Shown here: piece by piece, positions 30,130 to 41,881 of the stretch
How the letters are laid out: every line of letters begins with the position of its first letter
Position numbering within the stretch: the first letter of the stretch is position 1
From: Rhabdophis nuchalis
Taxonomy: Eukaryota > Chordata > Lepidosauria > Squamata > Natricidae
Direction of reading: 5' to 3'
DNA length: 64,000 bases
NCBI GenBank assembly: GCA_039707465.1
Contig: CM077643.1
Coordinates: 68,805,105-68,869,104, forward strand
The notes under the pieces: model-generated
Databases searched by the model: none
Told to the model about the DNA's origin: nothing
Seen by the model: the letters and a program-made list of their open reading frames with translations, nothing else
Made by a program: the position numbers and the translations under genes

Positions 30130-33096
30130 GATTGGAAAGTGTCTAGTTAGTTCCCACTGTTGCCAAGCACAGAGTATCTACACAATTTCGCATCTTCACT
30201 CTTTGAGGAATCAGCTCTCATAGTCACTCAAACTGATGTACTTTCACTTTCTCACTGGGAAAAATGCAAGTCTGTCATAGCATCTAATGTCAGAGGGAAG
30301 GAGAAGGAGACTCACTTAAAGCTGTCATTTGGCCAGATAAGGCCTATGGACTAGAGTTTTCTGGCTCCTGCTACAGAGGGTCACAATATATACTGATGAC
30401 AGAGATATTATAACTGCTAGCAGCACCTACCAATTTTGTCGATCTTATATAAAAGATTTCCTGGTGGTCTCCATCCAAGAATTAAAATCACAGGAAACCT
30501 CTCCTAAACTGACAAATAAACATCTCCTTCTAATTCATAATCTATTGTTCTTCTATAATTAAATATTGTCTTTTTCCAAAACAATATATGTTTGGGAAGA
30601 TTCTACACATAACACAGTGTTAGTATTTGTCTTGGATTAACAACATTTTTATTTTAAACATTTGCAGAAGGGATACACTTACAACACTATTTTCACTTTT
30701 GCCTCTAGATTGACATATCCAACTAATACTCAAATCTGAAATCTCCATTCAAAAATGGTAACAAAGTCTTCTGAATCTAGGATTTCATGAAAATAGTCCT
30801 CAGCAGGTGGTAGCAGGTGGCTGACCTTGTCAGGGTTTGAAGGTCAGCTGGGTCAATCTTACTTACTACTTGGATTTGAGACATCAGTAAACATCAGGAC
30901 TAGACTTGAAGGCTAAAAACATTCTTCAAGAAGATAATTATGAACCCCTCCAGATTGCTGTCAAGAAAATAACTTGGGCATTTCTCTAAGCTTTGATCTC
31001 AACTAAATGAAATAGTGAAGCTTGCCACAATGGCGAAAACTTGACCAAAGAAAGTACCTGTCTGCTCAATCTGCTTTTCTGCAATTGACCCATGATGGGC
31101 AACTTCAAAGCCCCTCTCTCTTTTCTTACAGTTTGTCCACAAATATTCCTGGATAGTTTCTCTAATATGAGACACTTCCAAGGCTGCCACCTACCAACCC
31201 TTGGGCGAGGGCGGGAAAGAATGGTTTACTGTGAAATAGGACACAAGGCCCTTCTGGAATTCCTTTGTGCAGCCTGAAAAGAAAAAGCTGAGTGTTTAGT
31301 GTTACCTCAGCACAAAATGAGTTAAGGATGTAATTGTAGGCACCCTTAGTAGAGAGAAAATCCAGTTCACTTATCAGTAAACATACTTTGGATTATTGCA
31401 TTCCCATTGGGGTGGAGGAGGCTGGGCCTATTGTTTTTAGGAGCAGTCAAATCTGTGAGGAAAAAAACGATGCAAGTAATTAGGGTTTCCTGGCCATGAG
31501 GCTGATTTCCTCAACCATTGTTTGTAATCAGGCAGGAAACCTCTTGGCACAAGTTCCGCAGTAGCCCACCAGGTAATTGTGTCAGCTTTATCACTTCCTG
31601 AGCAAATGTGTATAGGATGTAGCTATACAAACAACCACATTTTTCAACTAAGCTCCCTTTCAGAGCAGAAGATGAGTGAGAGTTTAACATTTTGATGACT
31701 GCTTCAATATAATCAACTGGCTGGAAATCAGCCAGAAGACTAACGGGCAACAAAATGGACAGACTGGTGAGACTGTTGTTTAGTTTGTAATGAGAAAAAA
31801 AAAAGAGGGCAGGAAAGTGTATGCCAACTGGCATTTCCAAAATACAGTCTCGTTAATAAGGACTGAACATTGTGACAGAACTTGCAAAGACTGCTGTTTA
31901 CTTTATTCTTTAAAAAATGGTTCTGGCTTTTTGAAAGAATTTTTCAAAAGAAACAACACACTGATCTGGATTTGGATCTAAGCCATTTCCACTGAGCAAA
32001 TTAAATACCTATATCTAATTTCCAGTGCCCCACGCTGCAGATATGGCAGGGCATATTAAATGTTCAACATACAATTGTGAGAGCATCAGCCCTGTGTTAC
32101 TGCAGGCATGAACTGGTGATCTGCAGCCTTTAAACTAATTATATGTGGCTCTTGGACTAATTTCAAAAACCCTTTGTAAGCAATCAATTCAGATCTCTGT
32201 CAGAAACAATCTCTCCCTTCTGCATGAGGAAGAAGAGAGAAAACAGTGGGGGAGGGGATGCTGGAAAATGGGGAAGGAAAACAGAGGAAAAGAAAATAGT
32301 GCCTTTCGGTTGTTATTTTAGCCTAGGCCAGGGGTCTGCAAAGTTGGCTCTTTTAAGACTGGTGGACTTCAACTCCCAGAGTTCCCCAGCCGGTATGCAA
32401 TGCAGCCTCCATCTGATTACTTCCTTAGAATGTCTGCTGCCTCCAACATTTTAAAAATATAACGAATCAAATGAAGACCACATTTTTCCTTATTGGAGTG
32501 GACTAATGATCTAGTCTAGTGTAACCTTCTGTATCATGACAGAATAAGTCATAATTCCTAGTTTATAAAGTTGGTGGCCAAATCTATAAACAGCATTGTG
32601 GAGTAGCATCTGATATGAAGAAAGCAAAGCAAAAAGAAAAAAAAAGAAAAAAAGAAGCAACAACCATAGTTGATGATAGAACTATAAAATCCATTTTTGA
32701 GTACCAAAATTGCATAATGTTGTATATATTAGTGCTGATAACAGTAACAATACTGATACACTACATGCTTTTGGTACCACAATAAGAACTATTGCTTCAT
32801 ATTGTAATAACCTATATTTTATATTATGATCTTTAAAGAAGATCATCTATATGTCAGCCCTAACAGACAGAGTTTAGGCTCATGATCGCCAAGAAAGAAC
32901 CTTTGTTATACTGACAACATACTGTAGTTATAACAAACATTTATCAGATTCAGCAACGAGACAACATGAATACATGCTTCAGGAATTAGATTGCTCTGAT
33001 TATCTATTTTTTCTAAATTTTTTGTAAATTTATCTTCTAATCATTTATAATCATTAACCAATTTTTATCTTTATTAGGTACTGTTTTATTTATTTA
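30130..33096. other. Intergenic, mostly unassigned; one half-palindrome at 32330-32400
   Basis: At 32332-32393 the sequence CAGGGGTCTGCAAAGTTGGC...GACTTCAACTCCCAGAGTTC is the left half of the foldback family seen at 16454 and 40696. The rest shows no coding frame, RNA gene or repeat boundary that I can support. Confidence 0.45.
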
Positions 33097-33357
33097 TAGG
33101 TAGTCTCAACTTACAACCACAATGGAGCCCCACATTTATGTTGCTAAATGGAATATTTGTTAAGCGGGTTTTGCTCCCTTTTACAACTTTTCTTGCCACA
33201 ATTGTTAAGTCAATCATTACAGTTGGTAAATTTAGTTATTATGGTTATTAAGTGAAACTGGTTTCCCTATTGACTTTGCTTGTTAGAAGGTCATAAAAGG
33301 GGGTAATGTGACTCCTAGGCACTGCAACCGTCATAAATATGAGCCAGTTGCCAAGCA

Positions 33358-36124
33358 TGTTGGCAGAGGTTGTGAGTCCCTCTGCGTGAAGTGGGGCCTA
33401 GGGAGGCAGTTGGGCGTGCAGTTGGGCGTGCTGGTTGTATACCTGGCTCCCCGCTATGTAGCAGCAGCCCTGCCCGAGCTCCTGGAGGTGATCGCTACGG
33501 TGGCAGTGGAGACCCCCCAGACATTTAGTCATGGGGGACTTTAATTTGCCATCGTTGGGCGAATCATCCGTGGCAGCTCGGGAGTTCATGGCTTCCATGA
33601 CGGCCATGGACCTGACCCAACTAATTCAAGGCCCCACTCACGAGGGTGGACATACGCCGGATCTCATCTTTGTCTCTGGCCAATGGAAGAGTGATCTGGG
33701 TATAGGGGATATAGTCATCACGCCCTTGTCATGGTCAGACCACTCACTTCTCCGGCTCGACTTTCCGACCGCTGCTCCCCTCCGCGGAGAGGCGGAACTG
33801 GAGTTACCAATCTGGTTCCGCCCCAGGTGCCTGATGGACCCGGATGGGTTCCAGAAGGCGCTTGGGCCACTTCCTGTACCCCTGACCCGTGCCCCGATGG
33901 AGGACCTCACGGCCGCATGGAATAGTGCGGCCGTGGGAGCCTTGGATCGGGTCGCGCCCTTGCGGCCTCTCTTGCGGCGGCGAACCACCCTGGCCCCTTG
34001 GTTCACCGAGGAGCTGCGGGTGATGAAACGCCGCAAGAGATGCCTAGAGAGTAGGTGGAGGTCCACCCGATCTGAATCTGACCGGACACAGGTAAGAGCC
34101 CATTTACGGACTTACATTGTGGCGCTGAGAGTGGCCAAACGGCATCATTGTGCTACTCTCATAGCATCCGCAGAAAACCGCCCTGCCGCCCTGTTTAGGG
34201 TGACCCGCTCCCTACTTCAACAGGGGGTGCGGGAAGCCCCGCTACAGGGTAGAGCAGAGGAATTTGTGATTTTTCTGCAGGAGAAAACCGCTCAGATACA
34301 GAACGGGCTACCCTCCATTGATGGCCCAGTGGGATGCCACGAGACAGATCTTGTTTGGGAGGAGTTTGACTCCGTTACTTCCGAAGATATGGACAGGTTA
34401 CGTGGGCGACTGCGAGCCACCACATGTTTATTGGACCCGTGTCCCTCCTGGCTTGTACTGGCATCTTGGGAGGTGACACGAGGCTGGCTCCAAGAGGTTG
34501 TCAACGCATCCTTAAGTGAGGGTTCCTTGCCTGCTTCCCTAAAAGAAGCGATGGTGAGGCTCCTCCTTAAGAAGCCCTCTTTGGATCCAGCTCTATTAAA
34601 CAACTATCGTCCAGTCTCCAACCTTCCCTTTCTGGCGAAGGTTGTTGAGAGTGTGGTGGCACAACAGTTTCCCCGTCACCTGGAGGAAGTTGACTATCTA
34701 GATCTGCGCCAGTCCGGCTTTCGGCCCGGACATAGCACCGAGACGGCATTGGTCGCGTTGGTTGATGATCTCTGGAGGGCCAGAGATGGGGGTTGTTCCT
34801 CCATCCTGGTCCTATTAGACCTCTCGGCGGCTTTCGATACCATCGACCATGGTATCCTATTGCATCGGCTGGGGGGGGTTGGGGGTGGGAGGCACCGTTT
34901 TACGGTGGTTCTCCTCCTACCTCTCTGGCCGATCGCAATTTGTGTTGGCAGGAGAGCAGAGGTCGACCTCGAGACCCCTCACATGTGGGGTGCCTCAGGG
35001 GTCGGTCCTCTTGCCTCTCCTGTTTAACACATACATGAAGCCGCTGGGTGAGATCATCCGTGGTTTTGGGGTAGAGTACCATCTTTACGCTAATGACACT
35101 CAGCTGTATATATCTACCCCAAACCACCCCAACGATGCCGTAGCGGTGATGTGCCAGTGCCTGGAAGCCGTGCGGATCTGGATGGGAAGTAACGGACTCA
35201 GGCTCAACCCGACCAAGACCGAGTGGCTGTGGTTTCCGGCTGCCCGATTCAACCAGCTCACTCCATCGCTGGCCATAGGGGGCGAACATCTTGCCCCTGT
35301 GGATGGGGTGCGCAATCTGGGTGTCCTCCTGGATGCCCGGCTGTCCATGGAAGATCAAGTGACAGCCATGGCCAGGAGGGCGTTTTACCAGGTTCACCTG
35401 GTTCGCCAATTGCGCCCCCTATTGGATCGGGACGCCCTTCGCACAGTCACTCATGCGCTCGTGACATCCCGACTGGACTATTGTAACTCTCTCTACATGG
35501 GGCTCCCCTTGAGGTGCACCCGGAGACTTCAGCTAGTCCAGAACGCAGCCGCGCGAGCAATTATGGGAACCACTAGGTTTACCCATGTAACACCGCTCTT
35601 GCGCGAGCTGCACTGGCTGCCTGTCGTCTTCCGGGTGCGCTTCAAGGTGTTAATTATCATCTTTAAAGTGCTCCATGGCTCGGGACCTAGCTACCTGCGG
35701 GATCGGATCCTGCCTCATACATCCTCACGGCCGATTCGCTCCCACAGAGAGGGACTTCTCCGGGTGCCGTCCACTAGACTGTGTCAGCGGGCGACGCCCA
35801 GGGGAAGGGCTCTCTCTTTGGCGGGCCCGGCCCTCTGTAACGACCTTCCCCCCGATATTAGAACGACTACGGACCTCCGCTCCTTCCGTCTGAAATAAAA
35901 AACACACTTTTTCCGCTTGGCCGGCCTAGGCTAGTCTCTCTTTCTATGGGGTTTTAAACTTATTCATAGCTGCTGGGTATTTTAGTTTAACGGGTTTTAG
36001 CACAGGAATAGATTTAATTTGTTTTTATATTATGTATTTATATTTGTATATTTATTGTTTTTACTTTCCCTGTGCACCGCCCCGAGTCCCCATGGGGAGA
36101 GGGAGCGGTTCTACAAATTAAATT
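33358..36124 (+). mobile_element. L2-clade LINE, copy B, longest copy
   Basis: It starts within the endonuclease domain and runs to the 3' end GTGCACCGCCCCGAGTCCCC with a short AAATTTG-type tail that blends into the target sequence. About 2.77 kb. It carries endonuclease C-terminal half, linker, RT and C-terminal domain in three frames. Confidence 0.9.
33410..35898 (+). pseudogene. L2 endonuclease-reverse transcriptase, two frameshifts, YAND box
   Basis: The endonuclease part starts as LGVLVVYLAPRYVAAALPEL (frame ending 33544), shifts to MGDFNLPSLG (33531; DFN motif) and has WSDHSLLRLDF (residues 68-78, the SDH motif). The RT begins YRPVSNLPFLAKVVESVVAQ and continues to [18 protein letters not shown] one-base gain in the G-run near 34868 shifts the frame to 34849-35898, where GVPQGSVLLPLLF and YANDTQLYIS (residues 80-89) follow. 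Codon 35092-35094 is AAT, so the first catalytic Asp is Asn, as in copy A. The end is cut by a TAA before the final KTHFF seen in copy A. Dead by several lesions. Confidence 0.9.
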
Positions 36125-36219
36125 TGAATTTGAATTTTGAATGTGACCATGGGGATGCTGCAATGGTTATAGGTGTGAAAAATGGTCATGTCACTTTTTT
36201 CAGTACTGTTGTAGAAGAA

Positions 36220-37765
36220 ATCAAACCAGAAGCAAAAATAATGAGCTCAATTATATTTTGGACCTAATGTGCAAATTCTTAGCTCTCTGGGAAGAGGGAT
36301 CGAATGCGAAAAGGATGAATAGCACCAATATGGTTGGACTCAATTATGACAGCAATGAGGGCTTCATTGGAAAACCTGAAAGACCAAGTTAGAGAAAGGT
36401 TCTTCTTCTGTGGTTGCTCAAAGTTGATACCAACACTTGACAGCTCATTATCATCATCACATCATCTACAGATTAAGAAATGAAATAATTTAACAAATTA
36501 TTGTGAACCAAACTAGATATATCATAATCACCACCATACAATGACTGTCTTGGACAGGACTGTGTCAAATAAAGTTTAAGGTTTTATTTCTGGTCATCAG
36601 AACTGGATCTGTTTTGTATCTGATATTCACAATTGAAAGAATGTGTCTGTCTATATGTGTGTGTAAACTCAAATCCACTGGGCAGCTATTTGTTTTCTTA
36701 AAAAGGAAAAAAAAAGAATCTAAATTCTAAAGAAATGAAGAATGTCACATCTAGTTTGGCCCAGGGGTGATCATAAACAGAAAACCATCATTTGGGTTTT
36801 CTGAACCTGTTCACAAAGGACTTAACTTTCCTCCTGATCAATTCCTTAATGCAATTCAATTATCAAAACCACATTCTCCACTGGGGGACCTGCCCTATTT
36901 GGCCACACGGTGTTTTTATTCCTTTGAGAGTAAAAATGGAATGCTGCTTATAATTGAGATCCATTACTTTAGTCTGCCCAGAGAACCTCAGGCACATGTA
37001 ATGTTATCCTCCTTGAAATGGGCGCAAATGTTATCAAAATAAACCTGTCAAACAGTCACTCATTCTTCCACTCACCACTGCTGCCATTCCTAACAATTAG
37101 TCCAACTGAAAGAGTAGACTGGTTCTGATTGGAGAAAGAGGAGGGGTGACAGGAAGAATGGAGAAGCCCTCAATTAAGCAGAACAAGAAGGAGATGGAAT
37201 TTTATATTTAGATGGCATTTTAAATTCTGTGTTGTTATTGAATCCTGCATTCAATTACACTTCAGCTGTGCTGTTAATGATCTCTTATATAAATATACTG
37301 CATCCAGGGACAAGTATAAGATGGTTGTCAAGAGGTCATTGTGTTGCAAAAACAGATAAGATGTAGTATTGGCTCAAGCATTCTGGTTGGCTTGACTTAA
37401 AAAGCACAGTTCAGTTAACCCTCTCCTTCACACAGTACACATTTGTTACAGAACAATGTACTTTTATGTATTTTGCATATGTATATGTATGCAACAGTTT
37501 CTCCTAACATAATAATCTCATAATATGTACAGTTCCAGAATGTCATGCCACATGATCAATAGTTAACTTGGCTTCGAATTTTAGGAGATGCAGTCCCAAA
37601 CCAGCTGAGGGTCCCAGGATATGGAAGATTATTAAAATGGTAGATGGGCTTTAAATATCACACAACCTGGAATGTTTCTTTGTTTAGCCCCTGATGTCAA
37701 GACATATTAATGGATTATTCTAATGGAAGACAATAATATTAGTGCTCATGATTAATTATTTGTAT
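36220..37765. other. Intergenic, nothing recognised
   Basis: No supported feature. Confidence 0.5.
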
Positions 37766-37769
37766 TTTG

Positions 37770-38330
37770 TATTTTTTGGACTATAAGATGCTCTGAACTA
37801 TAAGACGCACATTAGCTTTAGAGAAGGAAAACAAGAACAAAAAATCTGCCTGTCTCCCTGCATTCATCTGTATTCATCTGGCTAGCATCCTTGCAGCAAA
37901 CAGCAAACAGTTTCAGCGCATTTTTGCAACCTAGACATGTGACTCGTCAGGCCTTCATTGCGCCCACCACCAGTCAATTGAGCTGACCTGCTGCCGCCAC
38001 TGGGGAACATTGCAGCCTTTGCTGCCGAGCAGCTGGTTGTTGATTGGACTTGCCTCCTGAAAGGCTGCTGATCAGCTGTTCTGATGATTGAATTTGCTGC
38101 CCAGTCACCGCTGCCATGGCCCATTCGCCATAGCCCATTCACTGCAAACCATTCACTGCGGCCCATTCTCCACCGCCCATTCACACTGATTGACTCTGAA
38201 TGGGCAGTGATAGGTGTCAGCGGCTATAGGCAGTGGTGATCCTCGCAACCTAGAACAGCTGATCGGTGCCGCACCAACCACCCTCCCGCCCCCTGCAATA
38301 TTCTGTCTATAAGACACACAGACATTTCCA
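37770..38330. mobile_element. Degenerate TATAAGACGCAC-type element with internal minisatellite
   Basis: TTTTTTGGACTATAAGATGC and CTATAAGACGCAC near 37775-37812, and TCTATAAGACACAC near 38306, resemble the ends of the CCGTATTTTT family. The inside holds 14-base GCCCATTCACTGCG-like units at 38115-38190. The exact ends are lost. Confidence 0.5.
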
Positions 38331-38476
38331 CCCACTTTTGGAGCATTGGACACTGGGTAATGTTTTTGAAGATGATGACCAAACTATAGTTCCATAAGGC
38401 ATGTCTCATGGTATGATTGAATAAGGAATGTTGCCTTTTGTGAAATAACCCACAATTAGTTTTTGTCTGGATTACC

Positions 38477-38580
38477 TCAAGGTGCTAACAATAACTCTGG
38501 GCAGCTCACAAAAATTAAAAACCAAAATAAAATTTAACATACAAAACAAATCATAAAAATATATTAACCATAAAACATAA
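38477..38580 (-). mobile_element. LINE 3' end fragment
   Basis: The minus strand reads TTTTTGTGAGCTGCCCAGAG followed by TTAGCACC, typical of a degraded CR1/L2-like 3' UTR. No coding part. Confidence 0.4.
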
Positions 38581-38681
38581 TGAACATCATTTAAAACTCA
38601 TACACTATGATCAATAAACCATCTAGCGGGTACACACCCTTTATATCTTTAAGAACAATAAAGTTCACAGTCCTTCTAGAG

Positions 38682-38784
38682 CAGTATTTCTCAACCTCAA
38701 CAGCTTTAAGATGTGTGGACTTAAATTGCCAGAATTGGAGTTGAAGTACGGACGTCTTAAAATTGCCAAAGTTGAGAAACTCTG
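38682..38784. mobile_element. Old foldback hAT-type element
   Basis: The left half is CAGTATTTCTCAACCTC...GTGTGGACTTAAATTGCCAG and the right half is AGTTGAAGTACGGACGTCTT...AGTTGAGAAACTCTG, reverse-complementary with many mismatches. The flanks are only loosely similar. Confidence 0.65.
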
Positions 38785-38829
38785 CTCTAAAATATACCAT
38801 ATTTTTAAGACTATAAGACATACTTCTCC

Positions 38830-40185
38830 CACCCCAAAAAATGAATAAATGATGGAATTCTAGAAAGATTAAGAGATGGTAGATAATGAGAAAATATACT
38901 AATAAAATTGTAAAATACCATAATTCCAATAAATGCAGATTAGTAGATGATAATCTAAAATTAGATAATTTAATTGTATTATTAATAGTGTGTAAAAATA
39001 TATTCTACTCCCATGATGGATTGACTATTGTTAATAATTGGTGTTATTAGTAATCCCACACATTTGGAAAATTGAAGCTATGGTGGAATAATGAGTTATT
39101 TTCATAATATTGTAAGACAATTCCTAGGAAGGGATAACAAATCTAGGGCACAAAGAAATGTTATTTATGTTTAAATGAATAAATGAGGACATGTAAAAGA
39201 AATATGAAATGACATAAATATTGACAAGTTGGAAGATAAGAATTTCACATAATATTTGTATTATTGTTAATGTCCCAAAACGTTTTGATTCAGTCAATGC
39301 ACTGCCCACAAATTATGTATGTTTATTACTGGAAAATAAAAAATAAAAACTATATGCAAAAAGGAGAACATGTTTCATTGACTGAATAGAAGAAAACTTC
39401 AAATGCCAATCTAACTAACTTTTGTATGTAGAACAAGAGGGACTAAGTTTCAGTCAGAATGTCAAATCTGTCAGGCAAGCTCCAATAGATTTTGATCATT
39501 TACTAATCATCAAGTGACTTTAGATGGCATTCAATAAAAAGAATCATAAAATCAAAATATTAAAACAAGTACAATTGAAAGACATGAAAAAATAATAATA
39601 ACAAGTTAAGAAAATTGTATTTATTTATTAAATGATATATGGGCTTTATATAAACATGTTGTCAATCACTAGCCTGAGGGCATCCTCAGATTTTGTGTTC
39701 TTTATGCCTAGTGCCTGGGGCAGAACAGTGAACATGCAATTTGGTTATTTAAAAAGTAAGGAGTACCTTGAGAAAATGTTTTATGTAAGATACAGAAAAC
39801 CATTATTATTCAGTACTATTCAAGATTATTTGTAATATATTGTATATTGTCAGCTACTCCTATATGTTCAAATTGACTCTATTTATCAGATATCTGTCAA
39901 TCGTTTCTTCAATAAATAAAACTCACAAAAGCAAGTATAGTGAGAACATCAAATGTAAACATTCCAGTCCAGTTTAATTTTAGACATCCTAAAAATGTCA
40001 AAATATTAAGGCCGCAGAAAGATAAGTCACTCCTAGATTTTTCTAATATTGCATTCAAAAGATTGTAAGGAGGAAAAAAATCACACCAATTTCTAAAGAG
40101 ATCAATACCTTATTTGCTATTGTGCTCCATCAATTGGGCTGTATTTTCATTTTATTATCTTTTATAAGCTGATTCCCCCCACATC
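38830..40185. other. Intergenic, nothing recognised
   Basis: Very AT-rich. At 38803-38830 a fragment ATATTTTTAAGACTATAAGA resembles a CCGTATTTTT-family end. Confidence 0.45.
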
Positions 40186-40199
40186 TTGTTTTTTGGAGG

Positions 40200-40275
40200 G
40201 GCACTTAAACCACTTAGAGAGAGCTATAAAGCACTATGAAGCGGTATATAAGTCTAAGTGCTATTACTATTGCAA
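40200..40275 (+). mobile_element. LINE/SINE 3' end fragment
   Basis: GCTATAAAGCACTATGAAGC then GGTATATAAGTCTAAGTGCT is a 3' end seen again at 47240-47280 (GTGAAGTGATATATAAATCTAAGTGC). Only the terminal bases are present. Confidence 0.5.
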
Positions 40276-40469
40276 ACTGACCCAATCCATGGACATGAAG
40301 AGAGGAGCATAGAGAGGCACAAAGGAGTTTGGCAAGGTTACTCATGAGAAAGCAGCCTTTCCCCTCCTAATGAGAAACATTAGGGTTGGGGTGATTTTGC
40401 CAGGTGGAAGAGAAGGTGCATTTGTTGGAGACAACTGTTTGCTTCTTCAATGCACTTTCTCCAACTTGG

Positions 40470-40665
40470 TGAAATTTGGACCCTGTTTCATAGATCTTGC
40501 TTTAGCTCTGCGGACTTTGGACCTTGTTTTGTGGACTTCAGACTTTGTTCTTGTACTGTGGATTTCGGACCCTGCTTTGTGGACTTCACTTTGTTCCATG
40601 GACTTTGGACTTTTCTCTTGCCTTGTGAAATTGTGGACTTTGCTCTTGTAGATATCAGAACTTGT
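40470..40665. repeat. Degenerate tandem repeat of GGACTTTGGACC units
   Basis: Five or six imperfect units of about 30-40 bases built on GTGGACTTTGGACCTTGTTT. Frames through it read as repeated DFGPCFVDF-like peptide, a consequence of the repeat rather than a gene. Confidence 0.7.
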
Positions 40666-40695
40666 CCTTGGATTGTGCTTTCGTGGCTTGTAGGG

Positions 40696-40829
40696 CAGGG
40701 TCTCCAACCTTCGCAACGTTAAGTCTGAAGGACTTCAGCTCCCAGACTTCTCCAGCCAGCAAAGCTGGCTGGAGAATTCTGGGAGCTGAAGTCCTTCAGG
40801 CTTAACGTTGCGAAGGTTGGAGACCCCTG
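40696..40829. mobile_element. Foldback hAT-type element, copy 2
   Basis: The left half CAGGGTCTCCAACCTTCGCA and the right half TGCGAAGGTTGGAGACCCCTG are reverse complements, with centre CCAGCAAAGCTGG. The duplication ttgtaggg is perfect at 40688-40695 and 40830-40837. 134 bases, no coding capacity. Confidence 0.93.
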
Positions 40830-41360
40830 TTGTAGGGGACTGCTCTTGGTGAAATTGGGGCTGGACTTAACCAGCATAACTACAAAAATGTTTAGTGGCT
40901 GTCAGGTTTTTTGGGGAACTGCTTGATTCATGTACAGTTGTTTAATAAACATATTTTATTAGCACCTCCTCTTTTTGCATGATTCGTGTCAGAACACCTG
41001 ATGCTTTAATTACTATACCAAACTATTTTTCTCATAACTGACTACTCATTTTAAAACTGCATCTGTTTCCAAATCCAACATCTTCAAGAGGTTTGATACA
41101 AAACTCAAAAGATTATTCTTCCTTAGACAGATACCCACTTGTCTTTAGAGCAGCTTATTAGTATTTATGTCCTTTCATTCGGTTCATTTTTACCCAGGGC
41201 AACTTTTATTTATTGTGAAAGAAACTGGCCTTTGTCCTATTGAAAGGAACAATGCAACTAATCACAAATTGAATGACAAAAAAATGTGGTGTAGTATGTT
41301 AGTGACTCTCAAAATAATATATCTAACATTCCTGTGAATGGACAAGAGATAAACAAAGTA

Positions 41361-41878
41361 CAGTGGTACCTCGGTTCACGAACGCCTCTGTTCACGACCA
41401 ATTCGGATACGACCAAAAATTTCCCAAAAAATGTGCCCCGGTTCACGAACACCGTTTCGGTTCACGAACGGAAAAGTTCGTAAAAATACGCTCCGCTTCA
41501 CGAACTCCGCCTCGCTTCACGAACTCCGTCTCGCTTCACGAACTCCGCCCTCGCATCACGAACAGAAAAGTTCGTAAAAATGCTCGGATTCATGAACCCC
41601 GCCTCGCTTCACGAACCGGAGCCGCAGACATTTTAAAAACAAGGTCAGAACGGATTAACTGGATTTACATTGAACCCTATGGGAAACTGTGCCTCTGTTC
41701 ACGACCAATTCTGTTCGCGAACAGAGTCAGTTCAAGAATCACGACCAAAAAACAAGGTCGGAACGGATTAACCGGATTTACATTGAACCCTATGGGAAAT
41801 TGTGCCTCGCTTCACGACCAATTCGGATCATGAACAGAGTCAGTTCACGAATTAAGTTCGTCAACCGAGGTACCACTG
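41361..41878. mobile_element. TA-flanked element, CAGTGGTACCTCGG ends
   Basis: The left end is CAGTGGTACCTCGGTTCACG and the right end is GTTCGTCAACCGAGGTACCACTG. TA duplications at 41359-41360 and 41879-41880 suggest a Tc1/mariner-type origin. The interior is built of TTCACGAACTCCGCCTCGC repeats plus a duplicated block of about 115 bases (41645 and 41760 onward, with ATTGAACCCTATGGGAAA). No transposase; the open frames are shadows of the repeats. Confidence 0.88.
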
Positions 41879-41881
41879 TAC

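Larger units (their letters stand above)
33098..36215. mobile_element. Short GTAGTC-end element split by L2 copy B
   Basis: The left part 33098-33357 (GGTAGTCTCAACTTACAACC... TTGCCAAGC) continues after the L2 at about 36125 (TGAATTTTGAATGTGACC...AAAATGGTCATGTCAC). It is a non-coding element with thymidine-rich 'ttgttaagt' repeats. The outer right end is eroded, so the superfamily is uncertain. A TA-flanked Tc1/mariner relative is my best guess. Confidence 0.55.

Noticed and set aside
30990..31840. Frames on the minus strand that might be exons
   Set aside because: No recognisable domain, no consistent splice sites and many stops between them.
41363..41833. 156-residue Arg/His-rich frame
   Set aside because: Generated by TTCACGAAC tandem units in a TA-flanked element.
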